Assembly: GCA_900546915.1 (NCBI GenBank)
Contig: UREY01000048.1
Coordinates: forward strand, 1-6,655
Direction of reading: 5' to 3'
DNA from: an uncultured Eubacteriales bacterium
GTDB lineage: Bacteria > Bacillota > Clostridia > Oscillospirales > Oscillospiraceae
DNA length: 6,655 nt
The stretch's first letter is position 1, and each line of letters begins with the position of its first letter. Made by a program: the position numbers and the translations under genes. This document shows, one piece after another, positions 1 through 4,725 of the stretch. The notes beneath the pieces were generated by a model. It saw only the letters and a program-made list of their open reading frames with translations. It searched no databases and was not told the origin of the DNA.

Positions 1-54
1 ATTGTTTCATATTGGAGAGCCTTCCGCAAGTCGGTGGTAGGTTTGACGCTTACC
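1..54 (+). ncRNA. 3' end of an unidentified structured RNA (partial)
   Basis: The window opens inside what looks like the tail of a plus-strand transcript. A short hairpin, GGTAGG (36-41) pairing with CTTACC (49-54) around a 7-nt loop with one G-U pair, abuts the strong terminator at 55-101. A smaller CTT-CCGC-AAG hairpin lies at about 21-30. A compact hairpin followed immediately by an intrinsic terminator is typical of small stable RNAs. One frame stays open from position 3 to a TAA at 118-120, but it reads through the terminator and into the tRNA, so coding is unlikely. Identity is unresolved: a 6S-like RNA or another housekeeping RNA is possible, but only the last 54 nt are visible and I cannot assign a family. 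Confidence 0.3.
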
Positions 55-101
55 AAAAAGAGCTGAAAAACACCCCAAGTTGGTGTTTTTCAGCTCTTTT
101 T
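55..101. terminator. Bidirectional intrinsic terminator
   Basis: Two perfectly complementary 20-nt arms (55-74 and 82-101) flank a 7-nt loop (75-81). The arms begin and end in A5 and T5, so RNA from either strand forms a GC-containing stem followed by a U run. On the minus strand it sits just past the CCA end of tRNA-Leu; on the plus strand it ends whatever transcript enters from position 1. It therefore serves two convergent transcripts. Confidence 0.9.
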
Positions 102-107
102 GCATTG

Positions 108-194
108 TGGTGCCGCTAACCGGGGTCGAACCGGTACGGTATTGCTACCGAAGGATTTTAAGTCCTTTGTGTCTGCCTATTCCACCATAGCGGC
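108..194 (-). tRNA. tRNA-Leu (anticodon UAA)
   Basis: The minus strand folds into a complete class II tRNA. The acceptor arms GCCGCTA (188-194) and TAGCGGC (112-118) pair over 7 bp, with discriminator A at 111 and an encoded CCA at 108-110. The anticodon stem AAGGA/TCCTT encloses the loop CTTAAAA, giving anticodon TAA (158-160), which decodes UUA and, by wobble, UUG. A long variable arm (CGGTAGCAATACCG) is diagnostic of leucine or serine tRNAs. The T arm is ACCGG-TTCGACC-CCGGT. The gene has its own promoter (205-233) and terminator (55-101), so it appears monocistronic. Confidence 0.97.
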
Positions 195-204
195 GCATGA
201 GGTA

Positions 205-233
205 ATTTTACCACCTTTTCCCCGGCGCGTCAA
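205..233 (-). promoter_or_regulatory. Promoter of tRNA-Leu
   Basis: On the minus strand a -35 box TTGACG (228-233) is separated by exactly 17 bp from a -10 box TAAAAT (205-210). This predicts initiation near 198, a few bases before the mature tRNA 5' end at 194. The -10 box lies inside a small dyad (GGTAA/TTACC, 201-212). Confidence 0.85.
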
Positions 234-263
234 GTCATTGTCTGCTCTGCCGCAACGGCCGTC

Positions 264-342
264 CGGCAGGTCCTGCACGCCGCCCTGCCGTAAGCTTCCA
301 AGCGGCTGCCTGGACCTGCATATTGCCGTTATGCCCGGTCCA
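264..342. other. Two stem-loops between the CrtO-like gene and tRNA-Leu
   Basis: Stem 1: CGGCAGG (264-270) pairs with CCTGCCG (284-290) around a 13-nt loop. Stem 2: TGGACC plus GCATA (311-322) pairs with TATGC plus GGTCCA (330-342), with small bulges, and spans the TAA stop (329-331) of the CrtO-like gene. Neither is followed by a U tract on either strand, so neither is a canonical intrinsic terminator. They may protect the mRNA 3' end or act as weak terminators. The rest of the spacer (195-328) shows only the tRNA promoter. Confidence 0.4.
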
Positions 343-802
343 GTTTGCGGTTTAACACGCGGAGCAGACGAGGGCGGTTGTAGCGCTGAATTATAATAAA
401 GGGGATGTTGCTTAAGGCGTACAGCGTGCTAACTGCGGCGCCGAAGGGCGTGGGCACGTAGCCGTACAGGGGAAAGCTAAACACGACCAGGCACCAGTGG
501 ACACATTCCGCCACACAGGTCTCCTGGAGGAAACGAACCAGGCTGTCCGTGTTATCGTGTCCCTTCATCTGCTTGGTGAAGGTTTTTTTCGTATGCTTGC
601 TCTTGTCCGGCAGATGATCCTTCCATTTTCGAATGCCCAGGGATTCATAAAAGCGTCCTTCCCGCTCCCAAGCAAAAGCTCGGTAAGGAAAACGTTCCCA
701 ATGAAACCAGCGCCGGGGCAGCGCCTCCCCAATCACATGGGCCAAAATGCCGATCAAGGCCATATATTTGATTGCAGTCATCAGTTGGTCGAAAAAGCTC
801 AT
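329..802 (-). CDS. CrtO-family membrane protein (glycosyl-4,4'-diaponeurosporenoate acyltransferase-like)
   Basis: This 157-residue membrane protein resembles the CrtO acyltransferase family, whose Staphylococcus aureus member (about 165 aa) adds a fatty acid to a glycosylated C30 carotenoid in staphyloxanthin synthesis. Visible blocks are an N-terminal hydrophobic segment (about 9-27), ERFPYRAFAWEREG (36-49), LGIRKWKDHLPD (55-66), ETCVAECVHW (94-103) with nearby Glu and His, two further hydrophobic stretches (about 102-116 and 119-139), and QRYNRPRL (139-146) before a basic tail. The ATG at 802 follows a GGGAG/AGAAGG Shine-Dalgarno and lies about 26 nt below a predicted start site, fixing the start. 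No carotenoid gene is visible nearby, so its true acceptor is unknown. Family membership is fairly secure; the carotenoid role should not be assumed. Confidence 0.8.
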   Translation of the reverse strand: MSFFDQLMTAIKYMALIGILAHVIGEALPRRWFHWERFPYRAFAWEREGRFYESLGIRKWKDHLPDKSKHTKKTFTKQMKGHDNTDSLVRFLQETCVAECVHWCLVVFSFPLYGYVPTPFGAAVSTLYALSNIPFIIIQRYNRPRLLRVLNRKLDRA

Positions 803-834
803 GGCGCCTTCTCCCGCAGTAAATTCAGAGTTCT

Positions 835-863
835 ATTATATCCTAGGAATCCGCCTTTGTCCA
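835..863 (-). promoter_or_regulatory. Promoter of the CrtO-like gene
   Basis: Minus-strand -35 TGGACA (858-863, 5/6 to consensus), a 17-bp spacer and a perfect -10 TATAAT (835-840). Initiation is expected near 828, giving a 5' UTR of about 26 nt that carries the Shine-Dalgarno. It makes the gene independent of thyA-folA. The rest of the 803-942 spacer shows no clear hairpin terminator for thyA-folA. Confidence 0.8.
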
Positions 864-942
864 GATCGTATCTTCCATAAAGCGGACAGATTCCGTCTAC
901 GCCGGACTGAGGCCCACCAGAACGCCCCGTCAAAGGCCACCA

Positions 943-1437
943 TCAACCCCTGAGTCCAACGGACCGCTCATATACGCAAAACCGGTAAGCAATTTCCCCT
1001 TCCCGGCAAAGCGGGCCGGCATGGGTGCAAATCCAGTCCGGATCCCGGTCCAAATTGGGAAAAAACACGTCCGAGACCGGACAGGCCTCCACCCGGGTCA
1101 CGTAAACCCGGCTGCAATACGGCAGCATACTCCGGTATACGGCGGCGCCGCCGATGACGAAAACCGGACTCCCACCGGCTGTGGCCCGAACCGCCTCTTG
1201 GGCACTGGAAACCACCTGCGCCCCGGCAATCGACCGGCAGGACCGGCTGAGCACCACGGTGGTCCGATTGGGCAGGGGCCGCCCTCCCGGAAAGTCCGCC
1301 AGGGTCTTCCGGCCCACAATCACCCAAGCTCCCTGGGTTTTCTCCCGAAAATACCGGCGGTCGGCGGACAGCGTCACCGGCTGCGTCCCGTTCGCGCCGA
1401 TGCCCCAATCCTGATATACGGCAACTATAGCGTCCAT
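943..1437 (-). CDS. folA: Dihydrofolate reductase
   Basis: This 164-residue enzyme is the usual length for bacterial DHFR and reduces dihydrofolate to tetrahydrofolate with NADPH in the cytoplasm. Motifs are IVAVYQDWGIGANG (4-17), the substrate-binding acid Asp26 in LSADRRYF (equivalent to E. coli Asp27), GRKT (42-45) for NADPH binding, GRPLPNRTTVVLSR (52-65), VIGGAAVY (94-101), Thr114 in YVTRVE, and a C-terminal strand block ending YRFCVYER (151-158). The near-universal LPW tripeptide before the catalytic acid is replaced by QPV (19-21), as I recall for clostridial-type DHFRs. The ATG at 1437 is chosen because AGGAGG sits 4-5 nt upstream; the frame extends further upstream but only into thyA. 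It starts 8 nt after the thyA stop, so the two are an operon and probably translationally coupled. Confidence 0.95.
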   Translation of the reverse strand: MDAIVAVYQDWGIGANGTQPVTLSADRRYFREKTQGAWVIVGRKTLADFPGGRPLPNRTTVVLSRSCRSIAGAQVVSSAQEAVRATAGGSPVFVIGGAAVYRSMLPYCSRVYVTRVEACPVSDVFFPNLDRDPDWICTHAGPLCREGEIAYRFCVYERSVGLRG

Positions 1438-1440
1438 AAG

Positions 1441-1447
1441 CCCTCCT
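1441..1447 (-). promoter_or_regulatory. folA ribosome binding site overlapping the thyA stop
   Basis: The minus strand reads TATAGGAGGGCTTATG here. The TAG stop of thyA (1446-1448) overlaps the AGGAGGG Shine-Dalgarno of folA, which precedes the ATG at 1437. Ribosomes ending thyA are placed on the folA initiation site. The site also rules out the long upstream in-frame extension of folA. Confidence 0.85.
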
Positions 1448-2276
1448 ATACCGCCACAGGGATTCTCTCCCCAAACGGCGCATACCGGTACCCCTCCAAG
1501 CGGAAGCTGTCTGGAGTAAAGCGGTAAAAATCCGTGACGGATGTGTCGATCGAAAACGCCGGGGCGGGATAGCTGGGATTGTCCAGCATCTTCCGCACCA
1601 GGGGCACATGCCGGTCGTAAATGTGGCAGTCGGCAATGACATGAACCAGTTCCCCCGCCTCCAGACCGGATACCTGGGCAAACATGTGCAGCAAAACCGC
1701 ATATTGACATACATTCCAGTTGTTGGCTGTGAGCATATCTTGGGAACGCTGGTTTAAGATCGCGTTGAGCGTGCGCCCGGAAACATTGAAGGTCATGGAA
1801 TAGGCGCAGGGATACAGGTGCATCTCATGCAAATCCTGAAAATTGTACAAACTGGTGAGGATTCGTCTGGAGGCCGGATTGTGCTTCAAATCGTACAAAA
1901 CCCGGTCCACCTGGTCAAACTCGCCCTCCGGATACCGATGCCGAATCCCCAGCTGATAGCCATAGGCCTTCCCAATGGAGCCGGTTTCATCGGCCCAGCT
2001 GTCCCAGACGTGGCTGTGCAGGTCGTTTACATTGTTGGATTTTTTCTGCCATATCCAAAGCAGTTCATCCACGCAGTTGCGAAACGCAGTCCGGCGCAAG
2101 GTCATAATGGGGAATTCCTCCCGCAAATCATACCGGTTTACCACCCCGAACTTTTTGATTGTGTGCGCCGGGGTCCCATCCTCCCAGCGGGGCCGCACTG
2201 CCTGTTCGGTGTCCCATACTCCGTGTTCCAGAATGTCCAGGCAGGTCGCCCGGTACAACGCATCTGCTTGACTCAT
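1446..2276 (-). CDS. thyA: Thymidylate synthase (ThyA)
   Basis: The 276-residue protein converts dUMP to dTMP, using methylene-tetrahydrofolate as one-carbon donor and reductant and releasing dihydrofolate for FolA. It resembles the Bacillus subtilis/phi3T ThyA type, not the 264-residue E. coli type. Features are RWEDGTPAHT (30-39) near the phosphate-binding arginine, ELLWIWQKKSNNVNDL (71-86), AYGYQLG (104-110), the SRR phosphate pair (136-138), nucleophile Cys157 in YPCAYS, QRSQD (176-180), NWNVCQY (186-192) with the dUMP-recognising Asn188, and HIYDRH (218-223). It ends in VAV, as family members do. The usual Gln in the PCxxxQ motif is Thr162. The frame extends to 2363, but the extra 29 residues would overlap the promoter; the ATG at 2276 follows AAAGGAAG and matches family N-termini. 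Confidence 0.96.
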   Translation of the reverse strand: MSQADALYRATCLDILEHGVWDTEQAVRPRWEDGTPAHTIKKFGVVNRYDLREEFPIMTLRRTAFRNCVDELLWIWQKKSNNVNDLHSHVWDSWADETGSIGKAYGYQLGIRHRYPEGEFDQVDRVLYDLKHNPASRRILTSLYNFQDLHEMHLYPCAYSMTFNVSGRTLNAILNQRSQDMLTANNWNVCQYAVLLHMFAQVSGLEAGELVHVIADCHIYDRHVPLVRKMLDNPSYPAPAFSIDTSVTDFYRFTPDSFRLEGYRYAPFGERIPVAV

Positions 2277-2314
2277 GACCTGTTTCTTCCTTTCTCGACG
2301 GCGTCTTATGAGAT

Positions 2315-2342
2315 ATTCTATCACATTTTGCGAAATTGTGAA
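2315..2342 (-). promoter_or_regulatory. Promoter of thyA-folA
   Basis: Minus-strand -35 TTCACA (2337-2342, 5/6), a 16-bp spacer and -10 TAGAAT (2315-2320, 5/6) predict initiation near 2308 and a leader of about 30 nt. That is too short for a tetrahydrofolate riboswitch, and none of its conserved pattern is visible. The spacer is filled by an imperfect dyad (2321-2341). Confidence 0.7.
2321..2341. promoter_or_regulatory. Imperfect dyad in the thyA core promoter (candidate operator)
   Basis: TCACA (2321-2325) and TGTGA (2337-2341) form the outer arms, with TTT/AAA pairs inside; 8 of 10 symmetric positions are complementary. The dyad fills the space between the -10 and -35 boxes and overlaps the -35 box, where a repressor would block RNA polymerase. 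A second dyad, GCACAAA (2344-2350) with TTTGTGC (2366-2372), follows immediately. No regulator gene is visible, so the role is inference, and AT-rich promoter spacers can show weak dyads by chance. Confidence 0.35.
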
Positions 2343-2369
2343 AGCACAAAACGCTGCGAGCAAAATTTG

Positions 2370-2447
2370 TGCAAGCCGGGCGGCCCGATTGCAACACCGG
2401 CCGGGTCAAAGCCTGAGAAAAACGCAGCATGAGTTGCAAACCGGCGG
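2370..2447. repeat. Three degenerate GCAA-n-CCGG-CGG repeats upstream of the helicase
   Basis: Similar short sequences recur at 2371-2383 (GCAAGCCGGGCGG), 2391-2404 (GCAACACCGGCCGG) and 2436-2447 (GCAAACCGGCGG). The first two start 20 bp apart, about two helical turns. The third overlaps the proposed helicase -35 box. The first copy also lies in a longer dyad, TGCAA (2370-2374) with TTGCA (2389-2393) plus CGGG/CCCG inside. They could be protein-binding sites or chance similarity in GC-rich DNA. Confidence 0.35.
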
Positions 2448-2462
2448 AATATCTGATATACT
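2434..2462 (+). promoter_or_regulatory. Probable promoter of the DEAD-box helicase
   Basis: Plus-strand -35 TTGCAA (2434-2439, 4/6), a 17-bp spacer and -10 TATACT (2457-2462, 5/6) predict initiation near 2469 and a leader of roughly 37 nt. AT-rich sequence follows, then the AAAGGAA Shine-Dalgarno at 2490-2496. It is divergent from the thyA promoter; their -35 boxes are about 90 bp apart. Confidence 0.6.
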
Positions 2463-2505
2463 AAACTAAATTCTTATTTACTTTACGGCAAAGGAACGAC
2501 GGAAA

Positions 2506-3693
2506 ATGGCAGATACCGCAACTACATTTCAGGAATTGGGGCTTTCCGAAGCCATGCAGAAAGCTCTGGAGAAAAAGGGCTATGGTTATCCCACCTCCAT
2601 CCAGCGAGAGGCCATCCCTCCCTTACTGGCATGGAAGGACGTGATCGCCAAAGCGCCCACAGGCACCGGAAAGACCTTTGCCTTCGGCATCCCCATGATC
2701 GAACACGTAATCCCGGAACAGGGGCAGGTGCAGGGTCTGATCCTGGTTCCCACCCGGGAGCTGGCCATCCAAATCTGCGACGAACTGCGTAGCCTTTTGG
2801 CCTTTTATACCGGGATTCGGGTTGCGGTGCTCTACGGCGGCGCTTCCATTGTCTCCCAAGCCAAAGCTTTGGAAAAAAAGCCGCAAATCGTCGTCGCAAC
2901 GCCGGGCCGGCTCATGGATCACTTCAACCGGAAAAACATTCGCTTTGACCAAGTGCAAACGGTGATTCTGGACGAGGCGGACCGGATGCTGGACATGGGT
3001 TTCTTCAAAGATGTCACCCGAATCATCGAAAAGATTCGAAACCGAAAAAACCTCGGCCTCTTCTCTGCAACCATCTCACAAGAGGTCATGACCGTCAGCT
3101 GGATGTACCAACGCAACGAGGTGGAGATCACGGTGGAGCCCAAGTCCGACGACCGGCCCGACATCGATCAGTATTCCATCGCCACCACGCCGATGTCCAA
3201 AGCCGAGACCACCCTGCGGCTCATCCGCACCCAGGGTTTTGAACGGGTGATGATTTTTTGCAACACCAAACACATGTGCCAGCGGTTGTGCGACGATTTT
3301 CAAAGGGCCGGCGCTCCGGCAGAGTGCATACACGGGGATATCCGCCAATCCCTCCGGGAGAAGACCATGCGGAAGTTTCACAGCGGAGAATTGCCCATCC
3401 TGATCGCCACAGATGTGGCCTCCCGGGGCATTGACGTAGAAGACGTGGACTGTGTCATCAACTATGAGATCCCCGAGGAAAACGAATACTATATTCATCG
3501 AATTGGCCGCACCGGGCGGGCAAAGCGCAAGGGCGCTGCATATTCTATCATAGGGAACTTCCCAGAGAAAGCCAAGCTGGATGAAATCGCCAAATATTCC
3601 CATTTTACCATTCGCCCCATGCTTCTGGGGGAAGACGGGACGCTCACCGAGGAGATTGTGAAGGCCCCCGCCGTCCGGAAGCGGTTCCGGTGA
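2506..3693 (+). CDS. DEAD-box ATP-dependent RNA helicase
   Basis: This 395-residue protein carries the complete motif set of DEAD-box helicases, which use ATP to unwind short RNA duplexes in ribosome assembly, mRNA decay or cold adaptation. In order: upstream Phe8 and the Q motif YPTSIQREAIP (28-38), Walker A APTGTGKT (50-57), PTREL (82-86), GG (111-112), TPGR (132-135), Walker B DEAD (156-159), SAT (187-189), MIFCNT (249-254), HGD (276-278), ATDVASRGID (301-310) and the arginine-finger motif HRIGRTGR (331-338). Both RecA-like lobes are intact. The tail after motif VI is only about 57 residues, with no DbpA-type RNA-binding domain or long basic extension, so specificity cannot be read from the sequence. 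The start is supported by AAAGGAA about 9 nt upstream. The stop overlaps the start of the DprA-like gene. Confidence 0.95.
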   Translation: MADTATTFQELGLSEAMQKALEKKGYGYPTSIQREAIPPLLAWKDVIAKAPTGTGKTFAFGIPMIEHVIPEQGQVQGLILVPTRELAIQICDELRSLLAFYTGIRVAVLYGGASIVSQAKALEKKPQIVVATPGRLMDHFNRKNIRFDQVQTVILDEADRMLDMGFFKDVTRIIEKIRNRKNLGLFSATISQEVMTVSWMYQRNEVEITVEPKSDDRPDIDQYSIATTPMSKAETTLRLIRTQGFERVMIFCNTKHMCQRLCDDFQRAGAPAECIHGDIRQSLREKTMRKFHSGELPILIATDVASRGIDVEDVDCVINYEIPEENEYYIHRIGRTGRAKRKGAAYSIIGNFPEKAKLDEIAKYSHFTIRPMLLGEDGTLTEEIVKAPAVRKRFR

Positions 3694-4577
3694 ACCCCCG
3701 GGAAGCGGGCTTCCTCCTGCTGGGCTCCTGTCTGGGGGATCCGGCCCGCCGCCCGCTTACCCCGCCGCAGCTCCAGCGCCTGGCCGCTCGGGTGCGCCTG
3801 CATCCCATACCCGGCGCAGGCGAGGAGGAGCTGACCCCGGCCCATCTTTTCAAGCTGGGCTGTTCCCATTCGGAAGCGGAACATATCGTGTCCCTTCTGT
3901 CCGAAACAGACCGGCTGTCTGCATACTTAGACCGCGCCGGCGCCCTGGGCCTGCAGTGTCTGACCCGGGCCAATCCCCGGTATCCCCGCCGCCTGATGCG
4001 CGCTCTGGGAGACCGGGCGCCGTCCGTCCTGTGGTTCGACGGCAACCTGGATCTTCTGCAACGTACCGGTCTCTCCCTGGTCGGCAGCCGGGAGCTGCGG
4101 CCGGAAAACCGCGCCTTTGCCCAGGCCGCCGGACTGCAAATGGCCCGGCAAGGTTATGTCCTAGTTTCCGGTGGGGCGCGCGGTGCAGACGCTGCCGCCC
4201 AAGCCTCCTGCCTGACCGGGGGCGGGCAAGTGATTTCCGTTTTAGCCGGTCCCCTGACAGGAGCTTCCCATCGGAACCTGCTGCTGTGCTGCGAAGACAG
4301 CTTCGACCTGCCCTTCTCGCCTGCCAGAGCCCTGTCCCGAAACCGGCTGATTCACATCCTGGGAGAAAAAACTCTGGTGGCGCAAGCTGCCTTCGGCTCC
4401 GGCGGAACCTGGGCCGGGGCTACAGAGAATCTGCGACGTGGGTGGAGTCCGGTTTTCTGCTTTACCGACGGTTCTCCCGGCGCCAAGGCGCTTCTGGAGC
4501 GAGGCGCCACAGGGGTTACCATCTCGCAGTTAACCGATTTTTCCTCCTTGCAACCGGCACAAACCGTGTTTTTTTGA
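3690..4577 (+). CDS. dprA: DprA/Smf-like DNA-processing protein (short, divergent)
   Basis: This 295-residue protein matches the DprA/Smf family, which binds single-stranded DNA and loads RecA during transformation and is also widespread in bacteria not known to be competent. Residues 1 to about 80 look like the helical N-terminal region. The Rossmann-like core shows LVGSRE (130-135), LVSGGARGADAAAQ (158-171), GGGQVISVLAG (177-187), SRNRLI (216-221) and AAFGSGGTWAGATENLRRG (233-251). Departures from typical DprA are the missing His after the SGxARG(I/A)D motif, poor conservation of the segment before RNRLI, and no C-terminal winged helix. The GTG start at 3690 overlaps the helicase TGA (GTGA), with GGAAG 8 nt upstream; the next in-frame ATG is past residue 100 and would remove the N-terminal domain. 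Family call is firm; equivalence to a competence DprA is not. Confidence 0.82.
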   Translation: MNPREAGFLLLGSCLGDPARRPLTPPQLQRLAARVRLHPIPGAGEEELTPAHLFKLGCSHSEAEHIVSLLSETDRLSAYLDRAGALGLQCLTRANPRYPRRLMRALGDRAPSVLWFDGNLDLLQRTGLSLVGSRELRPENRAFAQAAGLQMARQGYVLVSGGARGADAAAQASCLTGGGQVISVLAGPLTGASHRNLLLCCEDSFDLPFSPARALSRNRLIHILGEKTLVAQAAFGSGGTWAGATENLRRGWSPVFCFTDGSPGAKALLERGATGVTISQLTDFSSLQPAQTVFF

Positions 4578-4624
4578 CCATACACGGCCTGCGGAACAGG
4601 TTTTTCCCAGGCCGTGTAAAAAAA
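4564..4624 (+). other. Strong stem-loop after dprA, with a competing alternative hairpin
   Basis: TACACGGCCTG (4581-4591) pairs perfectly with CAGGCCGTGTA (4608-4618), and GGAA/TTCC extends the stem inward around a 7-nt loop. Flanking T (4569-4575) and A (4618-4624) runs could pair further outward. There is no U tract after the stem on either strand, so it is not a standard intrinsic terminator, although it lies where one would end helicase-dprA. CCGTGT in the last dprA codons (4564-4569) can instead pair with ACACGG (4582-4587), which would exclude the main stem. Confidence 0.55.
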
Positions 4625-4636
4625 TTCAGATAGGAG

Positions 4637-4666
4637 TTGATTTTTGCACCCAAATAGTTGTATAAT
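4637..4666 (+). promoter_or_regulatory. Promoter of glmS
   Basis: A perfect -10 box TATAAT (4661-4666) is preceded at 18 bp by TTGATT (4637-4642, 4/6). Initiation near 4673 would give a leader of about 53 nt. It allows glmS to be transcribed apart from helicase-dprA. Confidence 0.7.
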
Positions 4667-4673
4667 GCACATA

Positions 4674-4696
4674 CCGGCTGCAGCCCCTGCCGCCGG
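4674..4696 (+). other. Stem-loop in the glmS 5' leader
   Basis: CCGGC (4674-4678) with GCCGG (4692-4696) and GCAG (4680-4683) with CTGC (4687-4690) form a 9-bp stem interrupted by one T-C mismatch and closed by a CCC loop. It begins at about the predicted transcription start and ends 15 nt before the GGAGGT Shine-Dalgarno (4712-4717). A 5'-terminal hairpin could stabilise the mRNA; it does not sequester the ribosome site. Confidence 0.5.
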
Positions 4697-4725
4697 CTCA
4701 ATTTGCTTTCTGGAGGTCACCATAT

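Noticed and set aside
3..120. A plus-strand frame open from the left edge to TAA at 118-120, as a partial protein end.
   Set aside because: It passes through both arms of the terminator and into the tRNA acceptor stem; its apparent peptide is a translation of the inverted repeat.
100..396. A 98-codon plus-strand reading frame.
   Set aside because: It covers the whole tRNA-Leu gene on the opposite strand and its promoter, has no Shine-Dalgarno and shows no recognisable protein features.
1438..1710. An N-terminal extension of folA to 1710, suggesting a ThyA-FolA fusion or larger DHFR.
   Set aside because: The extension lies wholly inside thyA in another frame. DHFR homology begins at the Met at 1437, which has a strong Shine-Dalgarno.
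968..1714. A 248-codon minus-strand frame across folA and the end of thyA.
   Set aside because: It is out of frame with two clearly recognised enzymes and reads as Arg/Gly/Pro-rich sequence typical of a GC-rich shadow frame.
2277..2308. A tetrahydrofolate riboswitch before thyA-folA.
   Set aside because: The predicted leader is only about 30 nt, far shorter than the aptamer, and none of its conserved sequence is seen.
2277..2363. A longer thyA start at 2363.
   Set aside because: The added basic, hydrophobic stretch would be encoded by the promoter region itself and has no counterpart in ThyA proteins; 2276 has a ribosome site and fits the family.
4581..4624. A standard intrinsic terminator after dprA.
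   Set aside because: The stem is strong, but it is followed by an A run, not a U run, on the plus strand and equally lacks a U tract on the minus strand. It is recorded as a stem-loop instead.
3956..4633. A 225-codon plus-strand frame inside and beyond dprA.
   Set aside because: It overlaps the DprA-like gene in another frame, is Arg/Pro-rich, and ends inside the intergenic hairpin.
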